Positions 19,762-29,254 of a stretch of 64,000 bases of DNA are shown piece after piece (the first letter of the stretch is position 1; every line of letters starts with the position of its first letter). The position numbers and the translations under genes are program-made. The stretch is from Dehalococcoidia bacterium (GTDB lineage Bacteria; Chloroflexota; Dehalococcoidia; Lucifugimonadales; Lucifugimonadaceae). Location of the stretch: NCBI GenBank assembly GCA_030747175.1, contig JASLLE010000003.1, forward strand, positions 21,600 to 85,599. The letters run 5' to 3'. The notes under the pieces were generated by a model. The model made no database searches. It was not told the origin of the DNA and saw only the letters and a program-made list of their open reading frames with translations.

Positions 19762-21414
19762 ATGCTCTACGCCAATAAATTAGCCATGTCCTACGGGACG
19801 CAAGAGTTGTTCTCCAACGTGACCTTCGTCATTGGAGAAAACGAGCGCGTTGGCATCGTCGGGCCGAACGGGGCGGGTAAGTCGACACTTCTCCGCCTCA
19901 TCTCCGGACAGGAACTTCCCGAGGCTGGAGCGGTTGGACACCGCGGCGGAGACGCCGGATTCCTGAAGCAGGAAGCGGACCTCACGCCAGAATTCACGCT
20001 CGTAGACGAGTTGTGGAAGGCGTTCCCGGAAGCGCTCGATATCCGGCATCGGCTCGACGATGTTGGCGGGATGCTTGAGACGGGCGAGGGCGACGTCATG
20101 GAGCTCATCGACGAGCAAACGACGTTGTACGAACGTTACGAAGTGCTTGACGGGTATCGGATCGAGGCGCGCATCGGCAAGGTGCTGGACGGCCTCGGAT
20201 TTGAGCGGCCGGACTGGGACAAGCATTGTGTCGAATTCTCCGGCGGCTGGCAGATGCGTATCGCTCTGGCGAAGATCCTCGTGTCCGTCCCCGAACATGC
20301 CCTGCTGGACGAGCCGACCAACCACCTGGACACAGCGGCCCGTGACTGGCTTGCGACATATCTGAAGGAATACCCGGGTGTTGTCGTAATCGTCACCCAC
20401 GACGGCGAGTTCATGGACAAGGTCGTCACCAGGGTGATGGAACTCGATCGCGGCGAGATCATTAGCTACTCGGGCAACTTCAGCGCCTACCTCGCGGAGA
20501 AAAAGGCGCGCGCCGAGGCGCGCGAGCGCGCCCGCTTGCGCCAGCAGCGCGAGATCGCACGGCAACGCCGTTTCATCGAGCGGTTCCGGTCGAAGGCGAC
20601 CAAGGCAGCGCAGGTCCGGAGTCGCGAGGCTGCGCTGGAAAAGATGGAGATCATCGAGCAGGTTCGAAAGGCTCCAGAAGTGCGGTTCGCACTCCAGGCC
20701 AATGGCCGCACGGAGCGAGAAGTTCTCAAGATGCGGGGCGTCGCGAAGGCGTTCGGCGATGAGCCGGTGCTGCTGGACGTGAACCTGGATATCGAACGCG
20801 GACACAAGGTGTGCCTTGTGGGCGAGAACGGCGGCGGCAAGAGCACGCTGCTGCGCATAGCGGTCGGTTCGCTGGATGCCGACGGCGGGGAGATCGAATG
20901 GGCGGAACGCGCCCGGCCCGGTTATTACGACCAGCACCAGGACGAGGCGCTGGACCCGAACCGGACGGTGATCGAAGAGGTTCGCGACGGCTCTAACGGG
21001 GCCCCGGACGTGCGGCTTCGATCGATCCTCGGCCAGTTTCTGTTCAGCGGGGACGATGTATTCAAGCCCGTGAAGGTCTTGTCTGGCGGAGAGCGTTCAC
21101 GGGTTGCGCTGGCGAAGTTCCTGATCCAGCCGACGAACGTCCTCCTGCTTGACGAGCCGACCAACCACCTCGACCGCGCCACGCGTGTCCGGTTGATCGA
21201 GGCGCTCGCCAGCTACGACGGGACCATCATCTGCGCCAGCCACGACCCGGGTATCGTTGACGGCATCGCCACGCACGTGTACGAGGTCAAGGACGGCGAG
21301 GCGACCGAAATCCTCTCGATGCGCAAGATCGATCCGATCGGCGACGAAGGCCCGAAGACGGCCCGCCAACGACGTGAGGCGAAAGAGGCCCGAGAGGCCG
21401 CCAACACTCGTTAG
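19762..21414 (+). CDS. ABC-F family ATP-binding protein
   Basis: Two ABC domains: GPNGAGKST...LLDEPTNHLD and GENGGGKST...LSGGERSRVALAKFL...LLDEPTNHLD; no TM; ATG at 19762. Confidence 0.93.
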   Translation: MLYANKLAMSYGTQELFSNVTFVIGENERVGIVGPNGAGKSTLLRLISGQELPEAGAVGHRGGDAGFLKQEADLTPEFTLVDELWKAFPEALDIRHRLDDVGGMLETGEGDVMELIDEQTTLYERYEVLDGYRIEARIGKVLDGLGFERPDWDKHCVEFSGGWQMRIALAKILVSVPEHALLDEPTNHLDTAARDWLATYLKEYPGVVVIVTHDGEFMDKVVTRVMELDRGEIISYSGNFSAYLAEKKARAEARERARLRQQREIARQRRFIERFRSKATKAAQVRSREAALEKMEIIEQVRKAPEVRFALQANGRTEREVLKMRGVAKAFGDEPVLLDVNLDIERGHKVCLVGENGGGKSTLLRIAVGSLDADGGEIEWAERARPGYYDQHQDEALDPNRTVIEEVRDGSNGAPDVRLRSILGQFLFSGDDVFKPVKVLSGGERSRVALAKFLIQPTNVLLLDEPTNHLDRATRVRLIEALASYDGTIICASHDPGIVDGIATHVYEVKDGEATEILSMRKIDPIGDEGPKTARQRREAKEAREAANTR

Positions 21415-21607
21415 GCGGAGCGGCGGCCGGGACGGTGAGTCGATTGCTAACGGGCTCGAACCTGTGCCGCGTCGCCTGTACGTACTCCAGGATGCTCCCG
21501 TAGATCACCAGAAGCTGGTTTCCGGCTCGTGTTTTCGCCTGCACGTGCCACCCGAAAAACGAAACGGGAACGGGTGCGCAGCCCGGACCACCCCCGCCTG
21601 CGGTACC

Positions 21608-22453
21608 ATGCCGCCGCCGATGCCAAATCCCGTGGACCTCGATTTCCGTTCCGATGTGCCCGTGTTCGACGCCAACGTCGCGCTCGGAAGACGACACGAT
21701 CGTCGCGTGCCCGCCGAAACACCCGGCGACCTGCTCGCCGAGATGGACCGCTTCGGCATAGATCGCGCCCTCGTCTACTGCCAGCACGCGGTCACATTCG
21801 ACGCCGTCGAGGGCAACCGGATGCTGCTGGAGATGATCGCCGGTCACCGGGAACGATTGGTCCCGCAGTTCGTCTTCAACCCGGCTTATGACGACTTACC
21901 CGCGTTCGTGAAGAGCACGGAAGATGCGGGCGTCAGATCGGTCCGCATGGCGCCGACTCAACACAAGTACCCGCTGCGAAGCTGGGTCGCCGGGGACTTC
22001 ATCGCCTGGGCCGCCGGACTGGAGCGTCCCCGAGAACTCCCGCAGCAGCCGACGCCGATCTGGATATCGGCCTTCGATGTCGATCCGTCACAACTGGCGG
22101 ACATGCTTGAGACCGTCCCCGCGCTCACGGTCGTCCTCTGCGAGCCGCACTACACGCATATCCCGTGGATCATCCCGCTTCTTCGGTCTCGGTCGAACCT
22201 GCGCGTCGAGATATCACGCGCCGTGATCGGCGATGCCATTCCCCGGCTGATCGAGGCGGCGGGCCATTCCCGGGTCCTGCACGGCTCATGGTGGCCGGAA
22301 GGCTCGTTAGCCGCTCAGCTATACGCCCTCCATCGTTGTGGGCTGGATCAGGAACAGCTAATGGCAATCTGCGCCCGCAATCTAGACCACCTCCTTGGAG
22401 CCCCCTCTCCCGGCGGGAGAGGGCAGGGAGCCCGCCCTTCCGGGGAAGGGTGA
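21608..22453 (+). CDS. Amidohydrolase-family (TIM-barrel) protein with repeat-encoded C-terminal tail
   Basis: VFDANVALGRR...DLLAEMDRFGIDRALVYCQHAV; C-terminus APSPGGRGQGARPSGEG encoded by a palindromic repeat. Confidence 0.8.
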   Translation: MPPPMPNPVDLDFRSDVPVFDANVALGRRHDRRVPAETPGDLLAEMDRFGIDRALVYCQHAVTFDAVEGNRMLLEMIAGHRERLVPQFVFNPAYDDLPAFVKSTEDAGVRSVRMAPTQHKYPLRSWVAGDFIAWAAGLERPRELPQQPTPIWISAFDVDPSQLADMLETVPALTVVLCEPHYTHIPWIIPLLRSRSNLRVEISRAVIGDAIPRLIEAAGHSRVLHGSWWPEGSLAAQLYALHRCGLDQEQLMAICARNLDHLLGAPSPGGRGQGARPSGEG

Positions 22454-22458
22454 GGGAG
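22401..22458 (-). repeat. Nested palindrome, reverse orientation, overlapping the 3' end of the amidohydrolase
   Basis: CCCTCTCCCGGCGGGAGAGGGCAGGGAGCCCGCCCTTCCGGGGAAGGGTGAGGGAG. Confidence 0.85.
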
Positions 22459-22509
22459 AACCCTCAATGAGGGCATCGATTTTGGCCACCTCAACGACAC
22501 CGAGCCACC

Positions 22510-23271
22510 ATGACTGACGCCAACCCGGTAATAGACCTCCACGCCCACGCCGGAAGATGGGGCAGTGTCGCCGTGGACGACGACCCCGATCGCTACGTCG
22601 AGATCATGGACGAGGCGGGGATCGATCAGACCTGCATCAACTGCATCTTCCACGGCGATGCTTCGACCGGAAACGACGCCGTCGCACGTTTCATCGACCG
22701 CCACCCGGAGCGATTTATCGGCGTGGCGTTCGTGAACCCGCACTACCCGGAAGAGGCGATACCTGAGCTGGAGCGGGCGTACGACTCGCTGGGTTTCAGG
22801 ATGCTCAAGGTCTACCCGCCGTATGCGTTGATCCCGCTGACCGACCCCGCATGGGAGCCGATATTCGAGTGGTGCGATGCACGGTCCGCCGTGGTGATGA
22901 GCCACTCGGACCTGGGAATGGCCGGTAATCACCTGCATCGCCCCCGGCTGTTTGCCGAGCTGGCGAAGCGATACACCAACGCCAACTGGGTGCTCGGCCA
23001 CGCCGGCAATGCCGAAGCCGGCCGCGTCGAGGCGGTCTGGGCCGCAAAGCAGGCTCCCAACATCTACCTCGAGACCGCCACTTCATGGGGCGGAAACGGG
23101 GCGATAGAGTTCCTGGTGGGTGGAGCGGGACAGGACCGCGTGCTCTTCGGCACGGACATGCCCCTCATGGACGCCCGCTACCAGGTAGGCCGGATCGCGA
23201 CGTCCGGCATCTCGGATGAAGCGAAGCACGCAGTCCTGGGCGGCAACGCGGCGCGCCTGCTGGGCCTGTAG
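22510..23271 (+). CDS. Amidohydrolase-family protein
   Basis: VIDLHAHAGRWG, MDEAGIDQTCIN, RVLFGTDMPLMDARYQVGRI. Confidence 0.87.
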   Translation: MTDANPVIDLHAHAGRWGSVAVDDDPDRYVEIMDEAGIDQTCINCIFHGDASTGNDAVARFIDRHPERFIGVAFVNPHYPEEAIPELERAYDSLGFRMLKVYPPYALIPLTDPAWEPIFEWCDARSAVVMSHSDLGMAGNHLHRPRLFAELAKRYTNANWVLGHAGNAEAGRVEAVWAAKQAPNIYLETATSWGGNGAIEFLVGGAGQDRVLFGTDMPLMDARYQVGRIATSGISDEAKHAVLGGNAARLLGL

Positions 23272-23291
23272 GCGCCTGTTGCGATAACGCC

Positions 23292-23340
23292 CAGGGGCGG
23301 GCCGTGGCCCACCCGCGGGCGGATCGCTATCCGCCCCTGC
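23292..23340 (+). repeat. Two adjacent GGGGCG...CGCCC hairpins
   Basis: CAGGGGCGGGCCGTGGCCCACCC and GGGCGGAT-CGCT-ATCCGCCCCTGC. Confidence 0.75.
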
Positions 23341-23512
23341 GATGTTTTGGTCCCCGGTTCGACCCGACCGCACGACGCGACCCACCTCCAACCTCCTCCC
23401 TCCCAGGGAGGAGGCTCACTCGTTGCCCCCTCCTGATGCAGGAGGGGGTCTGGGAGTGGTTATTCGTGGCTGTTGACACAAATCAGCGTGTCGGACGGAA
23501 GCTGAGGTTTTG

Positions 23513-23580
23513 ACCTCCCTCACCCTTCCGGCCGAGCGGAAGGACGGGCTCCCAGCCCTCTCCCATCGGGAGAGGGGGTT
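23513..23580 (+). repeat. Nested palindrome
   Basis: ACCTCCCTCACCCTTCCGGCCGAGCGGAAGGACGGGCTCCCAGCCCTCTCCCATCGGGAGAGGGGG. Confidence 0.85.
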
Positions 23581-23713
23581 ATGTTGCCGCACATCGCGAC
23601 CCACCCAGACCCTTCGAGTGCCTCAGGACAGGCTTCCTCCCTCCCGGGGAGGAGGTCATCTGACAACCGCCGCTGCTGGACTGTGGCCCCATCGCACCGC
23701 ATCATGTGGCCCG

Positions 23714-25030
23714 ATGAAATCACGCGATCAGATAGAAGCCGCCTACAAAGCCGTTACCCCCACCTCCCGGGCCCAGTGGGAGCGCAGCAAGTCGTCTATG
23801 CCCGGCGGTATGGTGAAGGGCGCCTACTGGTACCCGCCGTACCCCATCTACATGGAGTCCGGCGAAGGCTGCTACGTGTCGGACCTGGACGGTCGGCGGC
23901 TTGTCGATTTTGCCAACCACCACACCGCCATGATCCTGGGCCACTCTCACCCGAACGTCCTCGCGGAGACCACGCGCTGGATCACGGCGGGAATCGGGCT
24001 GAGCGCGCCGACCACACTCGAAGCCGAAGCCGCGGAGGCCCTCTGTGAGCGCGTCCCATCGGTGGAGCGCGTGAGGTTCACAAACTCCGGCACCGAGGCA
24101 ACCCTGCACGCCGGCCGGCTCGCCCGTGCTGCGACCGGCCGGGTGAAGCTCGCCAAGTTCGAGGGCGCTTACCACGGTTCTCACGACTCGCTGGAGGTCA
24201 GCGTCGCGCCGTCGCTGGAAGACGCCGGAGACGCCTCGAACCCGGACGCCGTGCCCGAGTGGGACGGCATGTCACGCGCAACCGAAGACACGGTGATCCT
24301 GCCCTACAACGATCCCGAGACCTGCGCCCTGATTCTCCGGGAGCACAAAGACGAGATCGCCGCCGTGTTCTACGACGGCAAGCCGGGCACGCTGGAAATC
24401 CCGGACGAGTTCACCCGGTTCATCAGGGACATCACCTCCGAGCTGGGGATCCTGATGGTGATGGACGAGGTGATCTCGTTCCGCGTCGGCTACTCCGGCT
24501 ACCAGGCGCTATGTGATGTGGAGCCTGATTTGACGACCTTCGGCAAGGTGATCGGCGGCGGCCTGCCCGTTGGGGCATTCGGGGGCCGCGCCGACCTGAT
24601 GGACATGCTCGACAACACGCAGCCCGGCAACCGCATCTACCAGTCAGGAACTTACTCGGGGAACCCGCTGACGCTGGCTGCCGGGATCGCCAATATGCGT
24701 GCGCTAACGCCGGAGGTGTACGAGCACCTGGACGCGCTCGGCGAGCGGCTCGCCGACGGGTTGCGTCGCGCTTTCACAGACGCCGACATCCCGGCGCGCG
24801 TTGTGCAACGTGGCTCACTGCTCCACTCTTACTTCCTCGACCCCGACACCCCGGTTTCCGACTACCGGACGATGGCGAAACACGACGGCGCGCTGGCCCA
24901 TGATCTGTTCCTGGCGACCACGCTTGAAGGCTTCTTCACCGGCAAGGGCGAGTTCGTCCTGTCCGCGCCGATGGATCACGGCCACATCGACGGACTTATC
25001 AGGGCCACGGAACGCGTCCTGGCGGCGTGA
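23714..25030 (+). CDS. Class III aminotransferase, glutamate-1-semialdehyde aminomutase-like
   Basis: SMPGGMVKGAYWYPPYPIYMESGEGCYVSDLDGRRLVDFANHHTAMILGHSHP; MDEVISFRVGYSGYQ; FGKVIGGGLPVGAFGGR; ATG at 23714. Confidence 0.9.
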   Translation: MKSRDQIEAAYKAVTPTSRAQWERSKSSMPGGMVKGAYWYPPYPIYMESGEGCYVSDLDGRRLVDFANHHTAMILGHSHPNVLAETTRWITAGIGLSAPTTLEAEAAEALCERVPSVERVRFTNSGTEATLHAGRLARAATGRVKLAKFEGAYHGSHDSLEVSVAPSLEDAGDASNPDAVPEWDGMSRATEDTVILPYNDPETCALILREHKDEIAAVFYDGKPGTLEIPDEFTRFIRDITSELGILMVMDEVISFRVGYSGYQALCDVEPDLTTFGKVIGGGLPVGAFGGRADLMDMLDNTQPGNRIYQSGTYSGNPLTLAAGIANMRALTPEVYEHLDALGERLADGLRRAFTDADIPARVVQRGSLLHSYFLDPDTPVSDYRTMAKHDGALAHDLFLATTLEGFFTGKGEFVLSAPMDHGHIDGLIRATERVLAA

Positions 25031-25062
25031 TCGCGAACAGGTCATGAACAGGGAGGTATCCA

Positions 25063-25890
25063 ATGCCGATGGACGAGTACAGCGCCGCAAACCTGGCGCA
25101 ATGGGACGAGAGGGTTGACATCCACTACCGCTCGGATTTCTACGGGGTCGAGCGGTTCAAGGCCGGCGAGACAACACTGGAGCCGTTAGAACGGGAGGAG
25201 ATGGGATCGGTTGAAGGCAAGTCGCTGCTTCACCTGCAGTGTCACTTCGGCATGGACACGCTCTCATGGGCACGGGAGGGAGCGGACGTAACCGGCCTCG
25301 ACTTCTCTCCCCTCGCCATCGAGGCCGCCCGAAAGCTGAGCAATGAGTCGGGCGTGCCGGGCCGGTTCGTCGAGTCCGAGCTTTACGATGCGCCGGAAGC
25401 GCTGGACGCCAACTTCGATGTTGTTTACACCGGCCTGGGAGCGCTCTGCTGGCTCCCGGACATCCGCGGCTGGGTGCAGATCGTGGGCCACTTCCTCAAG
25501 CCGGGAGGTGTGTTCTACATCCTGGAAGGCCATCCGATTATGTGGGCGCTGGACGACGACACACCCGAAGAACCAATGCACATCAGATGGCCCTACTTCG
25601 AGACGGATCAGCCTCAGAACCCCGAAGGGTGGGATGATGACGAGACTTACTCGGGAACCGGCGAAAAGATGCAGAACACCCGCAGCTACAACTGGGGCCA
25701 CGGCCTCGGCGAAATCGTCACGGCCTTGATCGATGTCGGCCTGAAAATAGAGTTTCTGCATGAACACAAGACCTGCGCATGGCGAGCTTATCCGTGGATG
25801 GTCAAAGGTGATGACGACTTGTGGCGCGTCCCCAATCACCCCGATCGGTTGCCGTTGATGTGGTCGTTGCGGGCGGTCAAGGAGGCCTGA
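25063..25890 (+). CDS. Class I SAM-dependent methyltransferase
   Basis: LLHLQCHFGMDTLSWAREGADVTGLDFSPLAIEAA. Confidence 0.92.
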   Translation: MPMDEYSAANLAQWDERVDIHYRSDFYGVERFKAGETTLEPLEREEMGSVEGKSLLHLQCHFGMDTLSWAREGADVTGLDFSPLAIEAARKLSNESGVPGRFVESELYDAPEALDANFDVVYTGLGALCWLPDIRGWVQIVGHFLKPGGVFYILEGHPIMWALDDDTPEEPMHIRWPYFETDQPQNPEGWDDDETYSGTGEKMQNTRSYNWGHGLGEIVTALIDVGLKIEFLHEHKTCAWRAYPWMVKGDDDLWRVPNHPDRLPLMWSLRAVKEA

Positions 25891-26498
25891 TGACCGCTGC
25901 CGGCGCAAACCCCCGCGACGCGATCAACGACCGCCACGGCTTCGCCATTTACGCTGTTTTTGCCCTCGCCGGGTCGGCACAGGTGGCGGCTATTTCAGAG
26001 CTTCGCAGGGCGATGTACTCCGGGGCCGAGAACCCGCCGGCCTACGTCAAAGCGCCGGCGCACGTCACCGTGAAACGCCTGTTTGCCGGAATCCCAAACG
26101 TGGAGGACATACAGGAGGCGATCCACGGCCTCGCCGAGTCCACGAAACCCTTTCGTATCGAGTTTGCTGGTGATCCGGAATCACGCGGCGCGGACGGTTC
26201 TTCTCTCGCGATCCCGATCAAGACCACTCCGGAACTGGTTGCGCTCAGTCACTCCCTGGAATCGGCGATCAGTCCCCTCGTGGAAACCGAATACGGAGGC
26301 ACCGAATTCCGGCCGCACATGACCGTTTTCCAGGATGCGTCAACCGACGAAGCCGAAACAGGACTCCGGCTGGCGAGGGGGCTTCGGCTGGGGACCGGGT
26401 TCCACGTCGAGACCCTGGAGATGATGGCCCGTAGCGCACCCTTCAGGGGTGGTCGCTGGCAGTCGCTGGCCTCCTTCGAGTTAGACATCTGGAGCTGA
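25890..26498 (+). CDS. 2'-5' RNA ligase / phosphoesterase-family protein
   Basis: HxT-type motifs APAHVTVKRLF and FRPHMTVFQD; ATG overlaps the upstream stop. Confidence 0.82.
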   Translation: MTAAGANPRDAINDRHGFAIYAVFALAGSAQVAAISELRRAMYSGAENPPAYVKAPAHVTVKRLFAGIPNVEDIQEAIHGLAESTKPFRIEFAGDPESRGADGSSLAIPIKTTPELVALSHSLESAISPLVETEYGGTEFRPHMTVFQDASTDEAETGLRLARGLRLGTGFHVETLEMMARSAPFRGGRWQSLASFELDIWS

Positions 26499-26546
26499 TA
26501 CGCCACGGCCCCGGCACCCGGTGGTTCTGGAAAGGCGGGGATCCGA

Positions 26547-27308
26547 TCAGGCGATGCCCAGTAAGGCCGGCAACTCCGACAAAGACGTTATGGTGTGATC
26601 CGCCGGATTGGTGCGCCCATCCGCGTCGCCTGACTGGTTCAGCCAGATGGAGATCGCTCCGGCGCGATTCGCCCCATCTACGTCGGTCACAAGCGAATCG
26701 CCCACGTGGGCCGAGCGTTCCAGGTCGTATCCGCCGATCGTTGCAGCGTGCTGAAAGACTCGCGGGTCGGGTTTTCGGTACGGCATCGCATCGGCGCACA
26801 CGGCGAAAGAGAACTGGCTCGACAGTCCGATCTCTGCCGGATCGGTGTTTGAGTTGGTGATGACGCCGAGTTGAAACCGCTCCCCGAGAACGGCAAGCGC
26901 GGGGAGCGTCTCCGGGAATATCGGCGTACTGGCAACCCGCGTGGCGATGTACATGTCGAATAGTTCGTCCACCAGGCCGGGATCATCGAGTCCGGCCTGA
27001 GATGCTGACCGGCGGATCGCCTCACGGCGCGATGCGTCCAGCGTCGCGCCGAGCAACCGGGGATCGTCGTCAACGGCCGCGCGCGTGGCCTGCATCGCCT
27101 CCACCGACGGCACCCGGGCGCCGCCATCTGCCAGGGCGACGATCTCCGCACGGAGCCGGCGCAGCGCCGCAATCATCCCCGTCTCGAAGTCCCACAATGT
27201 GTCGTCGGCATCGAACGTGATGGTCGTGATCCCGTTCAGCGCCAAAGCCGGGCCAATCCGATCTCCGGCCGGGGCGAGTTCTCCGGGAATGAATTTTGCA
27301 TAGCCCAA
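26547..27308 (-). CDS. HAD-superfamily hydrolase
   Basis: ITFDADDTLWDFE, GVITNSNTD, RKPDPRVFQHA, HVGDSLVTDVDGANRAG; exact start uncertain. Confidence 0.88.
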   Translation of the reverse strand: MGYAKFIPGELAPAGDRIGPALALNGITTITFDADDTLWDFETGMIAALRRLRAEIVALADGGARVPSVEAMQATRAAVDDDPRLLGATLDASRREAIRRSASQAGLDDPGLVDELFDMYIATRVASTPIFPETLPALAVLGERFQLGVITNSNTDPAEIGLSSQFSFAVCADAMPYRKPDPRVFQHAATIGGYDLERSAHVGDSLVTDVDGANRAGAISIWLNQSGDADGRTNPADHTITSLSELPALLGIA

Positions 27309-27418
27309 TCTTAGCCAGTCTTCAAGTTGGCTTCACAACCTGAGACTAAGCTCGGTAGAGCACGGTCAACCAGATATGTCGATCGAGGTCGGCTGGATCG
27401 ACGGTTCGGGAACCACAA

Positions 27419-27742
27419 GTGTTCGGATTCAAGAGTTTAACCGCGGTGGCTGCGATCGTAGCTGCGGTTGCGGGCGGGCTGGTTGCGTACGTGTACGAAG
27501 GAGACCCGGCCCCGGTGGTCACGGTGTCCGCGCCGGAGTCGACCGGTGAGGACGCCGGTTTCGTGGTCCCGGACGAGTTCCGCCAACGATTTGCGGAAGG
27601 GTTCCAGATCTCGCCCGAGGTCGAGGCGGCGCTACAGCAGCGTATTGAGCAGGGCCTGATTCCGGAGGGCGGCGGATTCTTCCCGGCCCCTGACGGCGGG
27701 TTCGGACGGATCGCCCCGGACAAGCCCGCCGGTGCTAACTAA
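27419..27742 (+). CDS. Small secreted or membrane-anchored hypothetical protein
   Basis: 107-aa ORF with N-terminal hydrophobic helix; convergent 4-nt overlap with the sthA-like stop. Confidence 0.55.
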   Translation: MFGFKSLTAVAAIVAAVAGGLVAYVYEGDPAPVVTVSAPESTGEDAGFVVPDEFRQRFAEGFQISPEVEAALQQRIEQGLIPEGGGFFPAPDGGFGRIAPDKPAGAN

Positions 27743-29154
27743 GCCGCCTGGCGCAACGTGGAGTAGACGGCGTACCCGGAGATCTTGTTGTAGGCGTCCA
27801 ACGCAGCGACCTTGTAGCACTCGGCCAGTGTCGGGTAGTTGAATACGTTGTTGACCAGGTAGTCCAGCTTGCCGTTCAGGGCGATCACGGTCTGGCCGAT
27901 GTGGATCAGCTCAGAGGCCCCCTCGCCGATGATGTGGACGCCAAGAATCTCTCTTGTCTCGGTATGTACGAGCAGCTTGAGCCGTCCTGTGCTATCGCCG
28001 ACGATCTGGCCCCGTGCCGTCTCCGAATAGCGCGCGAGCCCGATTTCGTAGGGTACGCGATCGCGCGTCAACTGCGGTTCAGTCTTCCCGACTATCGAAA
28101 TTTCGGGGATGGTGTATATGCCGAAGGGCAAGGGATCCTGCACGCCATCGGTCGGCGCGCCGAGTGCGTTCCGGGCGGCAATTCGGCCCTGCTCCATCGA
28201 GGAGGACGCCAGCGCGGGGAAGCCGATAACGTCGCCCGCCGCGTAAACATACGGGACGGATGTCCTGTAACGGTCATCCACGGTCAGCCGTCCGCGATCG
28301 TCCGAACCCAGCCCGATATTCTCAAGGCCGAGCTGGTCGGTCGATCCTACTCGACCGATCGTGTAGAGAAGCGCATCGGCGCAGACTCGTTTGCGGCTCT
28401 CCGTTGTGGCCACTACCTCATCGCCCTCGATCGTCACGGAATCGACGCCTTCGCCGAGCTGGAACAGCACCCCGGTATCACGCATGTGATAGATCAGCGC
28501 CTCGACAATCTCACGGTCGACAAACGGAATCAGCTGCTCTTGTTTTTCGACGAGCGTCACCCGGACCCCCAGGGCGGCGAACATGCAGGCGTATTCCAGG
28601 CCGACAACGCCTGCCCCGATAACCGCCAGCCGCCGCGGGATCTCCCGAAGGTTAAGAATCTGGTCGGTGTCGAATATCCGTACGCCATCGATCGGCACTT
28701 GCTCGGAGTGCGCTGGCTTGCTCCCGGGGGCGAGGATCACGTTTTCGGCAACGATTTCAGACTTCTCATGACCGCGATCAATGACAAGCCTGTGATCGCC
28801 CGAGAACGACGCCCTGCCGAACATTACCTCGACGCCGTTGCGGGCCAACTGGGATTCCATCACGGCGACTTCGCGCCTGAGGATGTGGTCCAGCCGGTAC
28901 GTCAAATCCTGGAGCAAGATGTCTTGCTTGACGGAGTAGCTGACGCCGTAGAGTTCGCGTTCCCGGAACCCGGTCAGATACAGCACAGCCTCGCGCAGCG
29001 CCTTGCTGGGGATGGTCCCGCCGTTGATGGCCGCCCCGCCGACCGTGGGGAGACGTTCGATCACGACCACGGACGCGCCCAGCTTTGCGGCCTGGATAGC
29101 GGCGCGCTGGCCCGCCGGACCGGCGCCTATTACAGCTACGTCGAATTGTTTCAT
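27739..29154 (-). CDS. sthA: Si-specific NAD(P)+ transhydrogenase-like flavoprotein
   Basis: AVIGAGPAGQRAAIQAAKLGASVVVIE, GGTIPSKALREAVLYLTG, AVIGAGVVGLEYACMFAALG, YVYAAGDVIGFPALAS. Confidence 0.9.
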   Translation of the reverse strand: MKQFDVAVIGAGPAGQRAAIQAAKLGASVVVIERLPTVGGAAINGGTIPSKALREAVLYLTGFRERELYGVSYSVKQDILLQDLTYRLDHILRREVAVMESQLARNGVEVMFGRASFSGDHRLVIDRGHEKSEIVAENVILAPGSKPAHSEQVPIDGVRIFDTDQILNLREIPRRLAVIGAGVVGLEYACMFAALGVRVTLVEKQEQLIPFVDREIVEALIYHMRDTGVLFQLGEGVDSVTIEGDEVVATTESRKRVCADALLYTIGRVGSTDQLGLENIGLGSDDRGRLTVDDRYRTSVPYVYAAGDVIGFPALASSSMEQGRIAARNALGAPTDGVQDPLPFGIYTIPEISIVGKTEPQLTRDRVPYEIGLARYSETARGQIVGDSTGRLKLLVHTETREILGVHIIGEGASELIHIGQTVIALNGKLDYLVNNVFNYPTLAECYKVAALDAYNKISGYAVYSTLRQAA

Positions 29155-29254
29155 TCCAACACACTACGTGTGGATTGATCTCTCAACACGGCGGGAAACG
29201 AAAGCCGCTACTGGCAGTCTGCCGATCAAGTCCGCCGGTGAGAGGGTCTGCGTG

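Noticed and set aside
19780-20937. 385-aa minus-strand ORF
   Set aside because: Antisense shadow of the ABC-F gene.
27901-29178. 425-aa plus-strand ORF
   Set aside because: Antisense to the sthA-like gene, no recognisable motifs.
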